NCBI GenBank assembly: GCA_049890035.1
Contig: JBMHCG010000050.1
Coordinates: 43,761-107,760 of the forward strand
Length of the DNA: 64,000 bases
DNA from: UBA11891 sp049890035
Lineage (GTDB): Bacteria; Bacteroidota; Bacteroidia; Flavobacteriales; Flavobacteriaceae
Reading direction: 5' to 3'
The position numbers and the translations under genes are program-made. The notes under the pieces were generated by a model. It was given only the letters and a program-made list of their open reading frames with translations, ran no database searches and was not told the origin of the DNA. This document shows, in pieces, positions 53,983-62,290 of this stretch. Numbering within the stretch: the stretch's first letter is position 1; each line of letters starts with the position of its first letter.

Positions 53983-54781
53983 GTTAGGTTGGTGCCTTGT
54001 ATTATTGAATATGGGTGCTCTTTGGAGCCAAGATTTTAAAGAAATTCAGGGTCGTGTGGTTCATGACTCGTTGTCATTAAGTGGTATTCATATTCTCAAT
54101 AAAACGAAGGGAACAGCCACCATAACCGATGCTTCAGGTAATTTTTCCATCGCTGTTTCCCCTGGTGACACCTTGTTTTTTTCTGGAATACAATTTGCTG
54201 CCAAAGTACTTCCCATCACTCCATCACTTCTCGAAGCAACTGTAATTCAAGTCTATTTGGAACCTTTTATAAATCAATTGGACGAGGTGGTAGTTACCAA
54301 TCACAAGCTCTCTGGAAATCTGATTCAAGATGTGAAATCCAATTCCATTCAGCAGCCTGTCAATTTTTATTCGCTCGGTATACCGGGTTATGGAGGAAAG
54401 CGTGAAGAAAAAATTATTTCGGGTAAGAGTTTGCTCCTATCCACTCTTTTATTACCCTTATCGGGCGGACTAAATGTAGAGGCGATCTACAAACATTTTT
54501 CAGGTTATTATAAAAACCTGAAAAAGAAGCGGCAGTTGGATGCTCAATTTGAAAGCAGTTATCAACTGATACGATTTTACGGGGTACAGTTTTTGATGGA
54601 TCGATACGACTTGCCAGAAGATCGTGTCTATGAATTTGTTACCGGAGTGCAAGAAAATTATCCAATTGATCTGGCTTTTGAGCAAGGTCGGCATGCCGAG
54701 GTACTTCGCTTCTTTGAGACCTATGTTGGGGTCTATCAAGCGACCGATAAAAACTATGTTGAACAAAATGAGAAGAATTAA
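53942..54781 (+). CDS. Exported CarbopepD_reg-domain protein, paralogue 2
   Basis: This is a 279-residue protein with a hydrophobic signal at about 15-30. The regulatory-like domain covers about 34-120, with IQGRVVHDSLSLSGIHI, TDASGNFSI and GDTLFFSGIQF parallel to paralogue 1. The C-terminal helical part (DLPEDRVYEFVTGVQENYP) also resembles the paralogue's tail. The 41-bp overlap with the upstream gene puts the first 14 residues ahead of the hydrophobic signal core; no ATG exists between 53942 and the signal core, so this start is kept. The pair probably arose by tandem duplication. Confidence 0.86.
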   Translation: MKAQPTKKIVSRTKLGWCLVLLNMGALWSQDFKEIQGRVVHDSLSLSGIHILNKTKGTATITDASGNFSIAVSPGDTLFFSGIQFAAKVLPITPSLLEATVIQVYLEPFINQLDEVVVTNHKLSGNLIQDVKSNSIQQPVNFYSLGIPGYGGKREEKIISGKSLLLSTLLLPLSGGLNVEAIYKHFSGYYKNLKKKRQLDAQFESSYQLIRFYGVQFLMDRYDLPEDRVYEFVTGVQENYPIDLAFEQGRHAEVLRFFETYVGVYQATDKNYVEQNEKN

Positions 54782-55289
54782 ATACGTTGCGTTAGCCTTG
54801 TTCTTGGGATTGTGTTATTCATTTGTTCGTCACGAAGTTTATGTATCCAGTACGGAGTTAGTAATTACCGAACCCCAACGGGAAATACAATTGACAGTCC
54901 GAGTTTTTACGGATGATTTGGAACAGGTATTACAAACACGATACGAAGCAACAGTGCTACTGGATCCCGATAAGAATGGAGCGGTTATTGATTCACTCCT
55001 TGCAAACTATTTGCAAGAGGCAATTCAAATGCAAACTGCCTCGGGAAGCATAGCATTGCGATTTTTAGGGAAAGAATACCGTGATGATTTGAGTATGCTT
55101 TACCTGGAGGGTCAACTGGAAACTGGACAGGAAACATTTGATTTGGAACACCGTTTGTTTTTGAAAGAAATACCATCACAACAAAATATAGTTCATCTGA
55201 AACACAACAACGATCGAAGAAGTTTTCTTTATGACAAAAGACAAACAACGCGAACCATCCAATTGACTCCCTTGAAAAACAGCAAATGA
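54768..55289 (+). CDS. DUF6702 family exported protein
   Basis: This 173-residue protein starts at the ATG 54768 (MRRIKYVAL), which overlaps the previous stop by 14 bp. It carries a signal or anchor helix (about 5-20, LALFLGLCYSF), then VRHEVYVSSTELVI and beta-rich sequence to the end. The DUF6702 (previously unnamed) family is found next to M1 peptidases in Bacteroidetes and has no known function. Its position here between CarbopepD_reg genes and the peptidase supports co-function. Confidence 0.82.
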   Translation: MRRIKYVALALFLGLCYSFVRHEVYVSSTELVITEPQREIQLTVRVFTDDLEQVLQTRYEATVLLDPDKNGAVIDSLLANYLQEAIQMQTASGSIALRFLGKEYRDDLSMLYLEGQLETGQETFDLEHRLFLKEIPSQQNIVHLKHNNDRRSFLYDKRQTTRTIQLTPLKNSK

Positions 55290-55343
55290 AGAGAGAATGG
55301 AACGGTATTTTGATGTACATTTAACATCACAAAATTCAGAAAT

Positions 55344-57650
55344 ATGAGAATGTTAACCTACGGGCAGGCACTGATTCTATCGCTTTTTGCCTTTACTATT
55401 TGGAGTCAAGAGGCCCCCACGGAAAAAGAACAGGGTCATACCAACAACAACAAATTCCGACAACTATATGAAGAATTTGCAACTCCTAATCGGTTTCGAA
55501 CCGCTTCAGGAGCTCCCGGTATTGATTATTACCAACAACAAGTTGATTATGTAATGGATTTGGAGTTGGACGACAAAAACACACGTCTCTACGGTGATGA
55601 AACGATTACGTACACGAATAATTCTCCAGATGCTTTGTCTTATTTGTGGGTTCAACTAGATCAAAACATAAGGAAAAAAGATGCCCCAGCTTTGGAAAAA
55701 AATGGGAGTGGTTTCCAACCTTTAGCACAGGCTTCTTCATTTGTAAAAAAGTATATGGACGCGCCTTTTGATGGCGGCTTTAATATCCAATCTGTCAAAG
55801 GACCCAATGGGAAACCCCTCCCATATGCTATCAACCAAACCATGATGCGGGTTGAACTGCCTACTCCCATTCCCCCCGGTGGGCAATATAATTTTTCTAT
55901 TAAGTGGTGGTACAACATCAATAACCACGTTACCAATCGCGCTCGATCGGGTTATGAATACTTTCCAGAAGATGGTAATCGAGCCTATGTTATTGCCCAA
56001 TTTTTTCCTCGAATGGCCGTCTACAACGATGTAGAAGGATGGCAAAACTATCAATTTTGGGGCAATGGTGAATTTGCACTGAACTTTGGGAATTATGAGG
56101 TGAAACTGACGGTTCCTGCGGATCATGTCGTTGAGGCTACAGGTCAGTTGCAAAACCCCAAAGACGTTTTATCTAGAGAAGAATACAAACGCTACAAGGA
56201 AGCACAAAATACGTTTGACAAACCTGTGATAATTGTCTCACAAGAAGAAGCAACAGCCAAGGAGGCTCTTTTTTCAGAAAAGAAAAAGACCTGGCATTAT
56301 GTAGCCAATAACGTACGTGATTTTGCCTTCGCCAGTTCGCGTAAATTTATATGGGACATGATGGCCGTACAAGTAGGCCCTCGAAAGGTGATGGCTGTTT
56401 CACTTTACCCCAAAGAAGGGAATCCTTTGTGGGAGGATTTTTCCACTCGTGCGGTGGCGCAAACCCTGGACACCTATTCACGCTATACGTTCAATTACCC
56501 GTATCCTAAAGCTGTATCTGTGCATGCAAAAAATCAAGGAATGGAATATCCCATGATCTGTTGGAACTATGGTCGTCCCAATACAGACGGTACCTATTCG
56601 GATCGTACCAAATTCGGAATGATATCGGTGATCATACATGAAGTGGGTCATAATTACTTCCCCATGATAGTGAATTCGGATGAGCGCCAATGGGGTTGGA
56701 TGGACGAAGGCTTGGATACGTTTATGCAGTATTTAACTGAGCAGGAGTTTGGCACTAACTATCCAGAAGCCATTGCTCCTCTTGAGGCTTATCCTTCACG
56801 GCGCGGAGCACCCTCCAAAATTGTTCCCTACATGTCAGGGGATCAAAGTTTTATTTCACCTATTATGTCGAATCCTGAAAATGTGTTTCAGCTAGGTCCC
56901 AATGCTTATGCCAAACCTGCTACGGCACTGAATATATTAAGAGAAACTGTAATGGGTCCCGAATTATTTGATTATGCTTTTAAGACCTATGCAAAACGAT
57001 GGATGTTTAAACACCCCACACCCGAAGACTTTTTCAGAACCATGGAAGACGCTTCTGCAGTTGATTTGGATTGGTTTTGGCGTGGGTGGTTTTACTCAAC
57101 CGATTATGTAGATATCGCATTGGGTTCTGTAAAAAAATACTACGTATCCCCAACACCAGGGAAAGAAGTCAACGAGCTGCTGGATGCCTATAATATGACC
57201 TTGGATGATTTACCTCCTAATATGGTCTACATGGTAGCAGAAGATTCAGATTCTTTTGATCCCCGTCTGGCGGAAGGTACAGCACTTGAAAACTCCCAAT
57301 CCTTAAGGAATTACATTTCAGAAAACAACAGCGAGATTGACAGAAGTGGTGTGCAACCACCCCGATATCTTTATGAAATAGAATTTGAAAAACCAGGGGG
57401 CTTGGTCATGCCGCTTATTGTGGAATATAGCTATTCCGACGGCACCAAAGAAAAAGTGACCTATCCTGTTCAAGTGTGGCGTAAAAATGATGCTTCCGTT
57501 CGAAAGGTTTTGGCAACAGATAAAGAGTTGATTGGAATTAAAATTGATCCCGATGCTGAAACAGCAGATATCGATACTAGCAACAACAACTGGCCCAAAG
57601 AAGAAACGGCCACTGATTTTGAAAAATTTAAAGAGAAAATAAAAGGCTAA
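55344..57650 (+). CDS. M1-family zinc metallopeptidase, exported
   Basis: This is a 768-residue gluzincin. A signal peptide (about 1-22) precedes the beta-sandwich domain (about 60-300). The catalytic domain has HEVGHNYFP (His432, Glu433, His436) and the third zinc ligand Glu in WGWMDEGLDTFMQ. The canonical GxMEN exopeptidase motif is replaced by GMEYP. The C-terminal part (about 600-768) is a helical/beta region with YSYSDGT. It is followed by a strong terminator 9 bp later. Confidence 0.93.
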   Translation: MRMLTYGQALILSLFAFTIWSQEAPTEKEQGHTNNNKFRQLYEEFATPNRFRTASGAPGIDYYQQQVDYVMDLELDDKNTRLYGDETITYTNNSPDALSYLWVQLDQNIRKKDAPALEKNGSGFQPLAQASSFVKKYMDAPFDGGFNIQSVKGPNGKPLPYAINQTMMRVELPTPIPPGGQYNFSIKWWYNINNHVTNRARSGYEYFPEDGNRAYVIAQFFPRMAVYNDVEGWQNYQFWGNGEFALNFGNYEVKLTVPADHVVEATGQLQNPKDVLSREEYKRYKEAQNTFDKPVIIVSQEEATAKEALFSEKKKTWHYVANNVRDFAFASSRKFIWDMMAVQVGPRKVMAVSLYPKEGNPLWEDFSTRAVAQTLDTYSRYTFNYPYPKAVSVHAKNQGMEYPMICWNYGRPNTDGTYSDRTKFGMISVIIHEVGHNYFPMIVNSDERQWGWMDEGLDTFMQYLTEQEFGTNYPEAIAPLEAYPSRRGAPSKIVPYMSGDQSFISPIMSNPENVFQLGPNAYAKPATALNILRETVMGPELFDYAFKTYAKRWMFKHPTPEDFFRTMEDASAVDLDWFWRGWFYSTDYVDIALGSVKKYYVSPTPGKEVNELLDAYNMTLDDLPPNMVYMVAEDSDSFDPRLAEGTALENSQSLRNYISENNSEIDRSGVQPPRYLYEIEFEKPGGLVMPLIVEYSYSDGTKEKVTYPVQVWRKNDASVRKVLATDKELIGIKIDPDAETADIDTSNNNWPKEETATDFEKFKEKIKG

Positions 57651-57658
57651 ACGAATAA

Positions 57659-57687
57659 GTCCCGAGTCCGCTTGGGGCTTTTTTTTT
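57659..57687 (+). terminator. Rho-independent terminator after the M1 peptidase gene
   Basis: GTCCCGAG (57659-57666) and CTTGGGGC (57671-57678) pair over 8 positions including two G-T wobbles, with a TCCG loop. Nine T follow. It ends the envelope-cluster transcript before tatA. Confidence 0.85.
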
Positions 57688-57712
57688 CTTGGTATATTTG
57701 AAAAAAAAGAGA

Positions 57713-57988
57713 ATGCTTCTTTTTATCAGTGGTGCTGAAATTGTTTTTATTTTTTTTGTGGTCTTATTAGTTTTTGGAGCTGATAAAATCCCTTCCATAG
57801 CCCGTGGTTTAGCAAAGGGGATGACACAGATCCGACAGGCAACTGATGATATCAAGTCTGAAATCCAAAAATCAGTAGATGAGGTTGATGATACGCAAGG
57901 AAAACTGGGACAAAACATTACCAAAGAAGTAAAAGATATTAAGAAGGATTTTGATGACTTAAAAGATTCTATAAGTCGGAAGTTTTAA
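57713..57988 (+). CDS. tatA: Sec-independent protein translocase TatA/TatB-type subunit
   Basis: This is a 91-residue protein with the hallmark N-terminal membrane helix (about 6-22, with the FGADKIPSIARGL hinge), followed by an amphipathic helix and a charged tail. The length fits TatA; TatB-like use is possible. The ATG at 57713 gives the classical short periplasmic end. Its 3' end overlaps the O-methyltransferase gene on the other strand by 4 bp. Confidence 0.9.
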   Translation: MLLFISGAEIVFIFFVVLLVFGADKIPSIARGLAKGMTQIRQATDDIKSEIQKSVDEVDDTQGKLGQNITKEVKDIKKDFDDLKDSISRKF

Positions 57989-58626
57989 ATCTTTCTGCTG
58001 ATTGTCAGTCCGTCTCGCAAGGGGAGAAGTAGGGTTTGAACGCGATCGTCACGGGAAACCATATTGTTGAATCTTTTTAAAATTTCTGTCTCCAGATCAC
58101 CCTTTTGTGATGTATCTAGGACCTTTCCACTCCAAAGGACATTGTCCGTTAGAATCAGACCACCCGATGCAACCTTTTCTATACATTGCTCGAAATAATC
58201 GATGGTGTTGCCTTTGTCTGCATCAATAAAAACCAAATCAAAGGGACCCTCTAATTGTGGGAGAATATCCAAAGCAGGGCCGAGATGTTGTACGATTTGA
58301 TGTCGCTTGCCGCTGGCTTCAAAATATTTGTTTTGAAAGTCGACCAACTCTTCGTTTTTATCAATCGTGTGCAGGATGCCCTCAGGATTTAGCCCTTCCG
58401 CTAGGCACAGGGTAGCATACCCAGTAAAAGTACCCAGTTCTAGAATTTTTTTTGGGCAAATCAATTGGGATAGCATACTTAAAAATCTTCCTTGCAAGGG
58501 GCCGGAAAGCATTCTGGGTTGAAGTATTTTCTGATGTGTTTCGCGTCGGAGTTGATACAATAATTTTGGCTCTTTTGAAGAGTGCAATGTGGCATAATCG
58601 AAGAGAAGCTCTGAAAAAGGTCCCAT
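57985..58626 (-). CDS. SAM-dependent O-methyltransferase (class I, Methyltransf_3)
   Basis: This is a 213-residue protein of the catechol/caffeoyl-CoA O-methyltransferase type. KILELGTFTGYATLCLAEGL is SAM motif I, VFIDADKGNTIDYFE carries metal-binding acids and VLTDNVLWSGKV completes the divalent metal site. The substrate could be a catechol-like small molecule or hydroxylated metabolite. The start at 58626 lies 8 bp after the flavin reductase stop, and the longer open frame overlaps that gene. It is the last gene of a seven-gene operon. Confidence 0.88.
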   Translation of the reverse strand: MGPFSELLFDYATLHSSKEPKLLYQLRRETHQKILQPRMLSGPLQGRFLSMLSQLICPKKILELGTFTGYATLCLAEGLNPEGILHTIDKNEELVDFQNKYFEASGKRHQIVQHLGPALDILPQLEGPFDLVFIDADKGNTIDYFEQCIEKVASGGLILTDNVLWSGKVLDTSQKGDLETEILKRFNNMVSRDDRVQTLLLPLRDGLTISRKI

Positions 58627-58633
58627 ACCTTCT

Positions 58634-59290
58634 TTATTGTTTCGGTCGGGCGTATGGAAAACGATCTCGGAGGTTGGGCTCGGCATAACCATCAAGTCCG
58701 TTGATTGCTGCGATATTGCCTTTGTCAAGTTGGATCCAGCCGTCGTCCAACAAAAGTGTTTTGGCGACATACAGGCCTTTAATTTTTCCTACAACGAGTA
58801 TTGTATCGTTTTCTTTGATATGATATTCATTCTGGTATTGACAGACGATTTGGATGGGAGCCCCTTTGACAAAAGGGATTTCCCAGGGTGAAATATACTC
58901 GGGTTCGAGGTGTGTTTGATCGAATTCAGAGTGGTTTTCTGGATATTTTGCACTGGTATGATGGGCCTCTTCAATTTGATCCATGACAATGGAATTAACA
59001 GAAAAAAAGCCCGTTTCTTTAAGGTTGTTGTGGGTATGTCTGGGTACCGTAGTAGGCCTTAAAATAAAACCTAACAAGGCCGGGTTGCTACCCAAGTGGG
59101 TGATCGAACTGAAGACGGCCAAATTGGTTTGTCCCTTTTTAGACTGCGTACCAATTAGGTTGGCAGACTTATAACCTGTACAGCTATTGATCAGATTGAG
59201 CCGATAAATTTTATCCAATCCCAAAAGATCTTCTTCTAAGAATTGGTGCCTTTCATTTTTTGCAGAAACGACCTTTATCTGTTTGTTCAT
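58634..59290 (-). CDS. Flavin reductase family protein
   Basis: This is a 218-residue FMN-binding split-barrel protein (flavin reductase / flavoredoxin group). LIGTQSKKGQTNLAVFSSITHLGSNPALLGF is the FMN site, with GFFSVNSIVMDQIEEAHHTSAKYP and LVVGKIKGLYV following. It probably reduces or binds flavin with NAD(P)H. The start sits right after the stop of the preceding small gene. Its pairing with an O-methyltransferase hints at a small oxidation/methylation step, but that is inference. Confidence 0.88.
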   Translation of the reverse strand: MNKQIKVVSAKNERHQFLEEDLLGLDKIYRLNLINSCTGYKSANLIGTQSKKGQTNLAVFSSITHLGSNPALLGFILRPTTVPRHTHNNLKETGFFSVNSIVMDQIEEAHHTSAKYPENHSEFDQTHLEPEYISPWEIPFVKGAPIQIVCQYQNEYHIKENDTILVVGKIKGLYVAKTLLLDDGWIQLDKGNIAAINGLDGYAEPNLRDRFPYARPKQ

Positions 59291-59497
59291 CTACTCTTCT
59301 GATTTTTTTTCAAAAGCGAGAACAACCCATAAAAGAATGGCTACTACACCGACCAAAAGAGCCATGTACTTGACATGGTCAGTCGTTTTATTGGATGCCA
59401 AAAAGCCACTCATAATTTCAAGATCAAGAACGCGGATGAATAATGCTAACGGGATAAGAATAAGTAAGAATCGAGCTTTTTGGAATGCAGTTTTCAT
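59291..59497 (-). CDS. Small two-helix membrane protein
   Basis: This is a 68-residue protein with hydrophobic helices at about 10-26 and 45-62, an N-terminal basic end and a Lys/Glu tail. I do not recognise a family. Operon position (1 bp from the genes on either side) supports that it is translated. Confidence 0.6.
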   Translation of the reverse strand: MKTAFQKARFLLILIPLALFIRVLDLEIMSGFLASNKTTDHVKYMALLVGVVAILLWVVLAFEKKSEE

Positions 59498-59498
59498 A

Positions 59499-59777
59499 TC
59501 AAGTAGATTTTAAGGTATCTTTTTCAATCGTTGGATGCTCAAAAGGCACCGTTTCCATGCATTTAACATGGGCCTTCTCAAAGTCCTCAAATAGCATTTC
59601 ACAATCTCGTACTGCTTTGATTTTGGCTTTGTTTTGTGTCAGGGAAGCACTGGCTAGCAATTCGGTGCACAAACAGGCATCGGCAGCTTTTATTTGGCTC
59701 GACTGGCGGTACCAAAAGAGCGCAAGAAAAAGAGTGGTTGCTAGTGCCGCCCAAACAACAAGTGTATTTTTTTTCAT
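59499..59777 (-). CDS. Small membrane-anchored Cys-containing protein
   Basis: This is a 92-residue protein with one N-terminal helix (about 6-22) and a soluble part bearing four cysteines: ACLC near 35, RDCEM near 58 and VKCME near 73. Such spacing could hold disulfides in the periplasm. No family recognised. It lies 1 bp after the next gene and 48 bp downstream of the lipoprotein gene within the minus-strand operon. Confidence 0.6.
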   Translation of the reverse strand: MKKNTLVVWAALATTLFLALFWYRQSSQIKAADACLCTELLASASLTQNKAKIKAVRDCEMLFEDFEKAHVKCMETVPFEHPTIEKDTLKST

Positions 59778-59825
59778 AGCATTCTAAATTTACTAGGAAA
59801 AAAGAGACTGACCAAATGGCCAATT

Positions 59826-60068
59826 TTAGTAACAATAGGTATCGCCAATTTGGTATTGTTTAAAAACAGCCTCCGAAACTTCCCCAGATTGTTGGGTGTC
59901 GGGTATGAAAAGACTGTTGTTATTGGTGTTGTTGGCAAAATCATTTTGCGCACCAAACAAAAAATAAAAGTTTCCGTTGACAGTTTGTTTGTCTTCGATT
60001 GTGATACAGTCTTCTGATTGACACGACAGGAGAAGAATAAGGAGTCCCAAAAGGCTGTATTTTTTCAT
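59826..60068 (-). CDS. Small lipoprotein of unknown function
   Basis: This is an 80-residue lipoprotein with the basic-hydrophobic leader MKKYSLLGLLILLLSC, whose lipobox is LLLSC. The mature part is Asn/Gln/Asp-rich with two terminal-end cysteines (one in EDCIT, the other in the C-terminal TYCY). No family recognised. The start overlaps the DUF2905 stop by 4 bp. Confidence 0.7.
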   Translation of the reverse strand: MKKYSLLGLLILLLSCQSEDCITIEDKQTVNGNFYFLFGAQNDFANNTNNNSLFIPDTQQSGEVSEAVFKQYQIGDTYCY

Positions 60069-60277
60069 TTTCTGAAGAAATAAACAAGTAGTGATAGAAG
60101 GAGACTAATTAATAAAGAACTGCCCAGCGGGAAGTAAAAATGGGTGGCACCTTTTTTAAAGCTAAAATCTAGTGGGTTTTTGTACACGCCTGTTAGTTTA
60201 TCACCATAAATCAACACAAGGCCTATAACGATAAGCAATCCCCCAATAAGAACCAATTGTTTGCCCAAGGGGATCAT
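60065..60277 (-). CDS. DUF2905-type small membrane protein
   Basis: This is a 70-residue protein with two hydrophobic helices (about 7-23 and 47-66) separated by GDKLTGVYKNPLDFSFKKG. The pattern MIPLGKQLVLIGGLLIVIG matches DUF2905. Function is unknown across the family. It overlaps both neighbouring genes by 4 bp. Confidence 0.8.
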   Translation of the reverse strand: MIPLGKQLVLIGGLLIVIGLVLIYGDKLTGVYKNPLDFSFKKGATHFYFPLGSSLLISLLLSLLVYFFRK

Positions 60278-60732
60278 TGGTTGGTATATAATTCGATCAC
60301 TCCCGCATTACCCAAGGCACCATATCGATTGGTTTCCGCCACTGATTTTAAAATTCGTACTTTACGAATGGTATTGAAATTGATTTCAGGCTGTTGTTCA
60401 AAAATAACTCCATCGACCACCCAGAGAGGATAGTCACGAAACAATTTAATGGACATGGTTTGACGTAAGATGACTTTATCTCCTTCAATACGTGCTGCCG
60501 AACCTCTTAGATGAAACCGAATGGCTTCGACCAAATTGGGAGCAAAAACATTGATTCCGTATTCATTGAGGTTGAAAAATCCAGCTTGGTCGTATGCTTT
60601 TTTTCTTTGTTTGATGTCATCCATCAATTTGGGATCCGGTTCTGTCAAATCATTCACATCAATGATGATTTGTCCCTGGGCAAAAAAACTTCCAACCAAA
60701 AAGCAAACAAGTTGCATTCCATTTTTCATCAT
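60274..60732 (-). CDS. Exported TonB-plug-like protein without a beta barrel
   Basis: This is a 152-residue protein with a signal peptide (about 1-20, ending FAQG). The middle and end resemble a TonB-dependent receptor plug domain: VVDGVIFEQQPEINFNTIRKVRILKS, then the GALGNAGVIELYTN strand that typically ends a plug. No barrel follows. Stand-alone plug-like domains are known in Bacteroidetes but their function is unsettled. This is the first gene of the minus-strand operon running to 57985. Confidence 0.75.
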   Translation of the reverse strand: MMKNGMQLVCFLVGSFFAQGQIIIDVNDLTEPDPKLMDDIKQRKKAYDQAGFFNLNEYGINVFAPNLVEAIRFHLRGSAARIEGDKVILRQTMSIKLFRDYPLWVVDGVIFEQQPEINFNTIRKVRILKSVAETNRYGALGNAGVIELYTNQ

Positions 60733-60948
60733 CGTTTCGATTTTTCATTAGATTTTAAATACGAATTTAGTACAAAATACAAGGCCAAAAAAACGGAGGC
60801 GGCACTTTAACCTTTTTGGGCCAAACCTAGGATAACTTGATTTTGGACCGGCTGATTTGATGCCCCTCTTAAGGGAAAAGAAATCGAGTAGATAACTGAC
60901 ATTTCAGGAACTTATATTTACCTTTAGGCGTTATGCAATCATAAACCA

Positions 60949-61338
60949 ATGAAATATTTTATTTTATTTCTTACCACCCTTTTTATTCTTGGATGTGAAA
61001 CTGAAAAAAAAGAAAATGAAGGGGCAAAGAAAAAGCTACATCATACAGTTGGATTCAAATGGAAAGAAGGTGCGCCTTTGGATTCAATAAAATTAAGTGC
61101 ACAGAAGACGCTTGGTGAGATACCATTATATGCTGGGGATTTTCAATATGGGGATAATTCTGTGAGCTCAATTGATCAACAATTTGCCAGAGGACATCAG
61201 CATGTTTTACACGTGACATTCTGGAGTGAATTTGATAGAGATTCACTGTATATGCCACACCCCCTTCACATCAAATTTGGGACAACTTGGGGGGCGTTTA
61301 TAGACGAAATTGTTGTGTTTGATGTTTGGGATGATTGA
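60949..61338 (+). CDS. Lipoprotein of unknown function
   Basis: This is a 129-residue lipoprotein with a leader ending in the lipobox ILGC (Cys16). The mature domain is compact and beta-rich, with HVLHVTFWSEFDRDSLYMPHP and FIDEIVVFDVWDD; it resembles small stress-responsive dimeric barrel (Dabb) proteins, which often carry HxxxxxFW-type strands, but this is only a resemblance. It is isolated, and transcription ends in an AT-rich gene-poor region. Confidence 0.65.
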   Translation: MKYFILFLTTLFILGCETEKKENEGAKKKLHHTVGFKWKEGAPLDSIKLSAQKTLGEIPLYAGDFQYGDNSVSSIDQQFARGHQHVLHVTFWSEFDRDSLYMPHPLHIKFGTTWGAFIDEIVVFDVWDD

Positions 61339-61485
61339 TCCCACATACATTAGATACCGTGGGATAATACCAATTTCTGTAAAAAGTTAAAATAGATAGC
61401 CACCCTTATACAATGATGAGTATCTGTTTTTTATTAATAATATATACCTGACTCTAGCCAAGCCAGTCGTCGAAGGATTTCTTTT
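61339..61485. other. Intergenic, inverted repeat without T run
   Basis: Right after the lipoprotein gene ATCCCAC (61338-61344) and GTGGGAT (61359-61365) form a 7-bp stem with a 14-base loop, but no T run follows, so terminator activity is doubtful. Nothing else was recognised to 61485. Confidence 0.3.
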
Positions 61486-61581
61486 CTAAGCAGCATAAAA
61501 AGTCATGTAGAGGGCCACACATATGATCATAAAAGAATACATGGTAAGTGTCAGCCACCCTAATACACCTAGTTTTTTCAT
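61486..61581 (-). CDS. Candidate 31-residue single-helix membrane peptide
   Basis: A 31-codon frame begins MKKLGVLGWLTLTMYS and consists of a short basic end and one hydrophobic helix with Phe, Met and Ile, ending YAA. The layout matches small single-pass membrane peptides. There is no family match and the promoter is not convincing, so this is a candidate only. Confidence 0.4.
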   Translation of the reverse strand: MKKLGVLGWLTLTMYSFMIICVALYMTFYAA

Positions 61582-61677
61582 AAAAAATATTTGAACTTCC
61601 TTTAAAGTACAAAAAAAAATACAAATCCCATATTTATTGGTTTTACGCAATAGGAAAATTTAGATAGAATGAAAAAA

Positions 61678-61706
61678 AAAGGGTGGCAGAACGAACACCA
61701 CCCTTT
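61678..61706 (-). terminator. Hairpin with T run (minus-strand terminator)
   Basis: AAAGGGTGG (61678-61686) and CCACCCTTT (61698-61706) form a 9-bp stem with an 11-base loop. On the minus strand it is followed by a run of eight T. It would stop a transcript coming from the right, although the only annotated minus gene there (DoxX-like) ends about 590 bp away. Confidence 0.6.
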
Positions 61707-62290
61707 ACTAGCAGACTTCGTATGTAGGTCAAATCTAAAAACTTCTTGCACGGTCTGCTACCAATAAAAATTGGTTTATGGTTGAGGTAATTGAATTACA
61801 AAACAAAAACAACATTAAACGATTCTTAAAAACTACCTCTATTCCAAAGAACTTGTTCAAATATATTTATCATTTAAGCTAAATGACTAAAAAATAAGCA
61901 CCCAATATTCATAATTATTAAAAATACCATAATTGTATGAAAATTTTATAACATTCTCAAAATAAGCCCTTTAAATTAGAGGGTGTAAAAATTACAACCC
62001 TGGATTTATGAGAAATTTGATTTAAAGTAATAAGGTATTTTTGGGCAGACAAGGAAACACGCTAACGGTAGCACCGAATCTTACTCTTCAAATTTTATGC
62101 ATACTACTCAAAAGATAAAGATGCTTTTATTAGGTTCGCTATATGCTGTATCAAGATTGCTAACAAGTATTGATAGTATCAAATCACAAGATTTGCCAAA
62201 CCTTCCTGGCTCGTGCCAAAGAAGTGCCAAAAATGGGAGGATATAAAAATAATTTAATTATAAGGAGAAACCTTCCACTAGGGAGTGTTT
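61707..62290. other. AT-rich gene-poor stretch
   Basis: No family-level gene is visible. A small hairpin ACCAAT/ATTGGT lies at 61760-61775. A 49-codon plus frame (62097-62246) is open but has no family features; it contains the 16-bp motif at 62223-62238 and may be a relic. Confidence 0.4.
62223..62238 (+). repeat. 16-bp motif shared with 27180-27195, copy 2
   Basis: AGTGCCAAAAATGGGA is identical to the copy near the transposase at 27180, in the same orientation, and the following AT-rich bases are also similar. It lies in the gene-poor stretch. Confidence 0.4.

Noticed and set aside
62097..62246. 49-codon frame as a real gene
   Set aside because: No recognisable features; interest lies only in the repeated 16-bp motif it contains.
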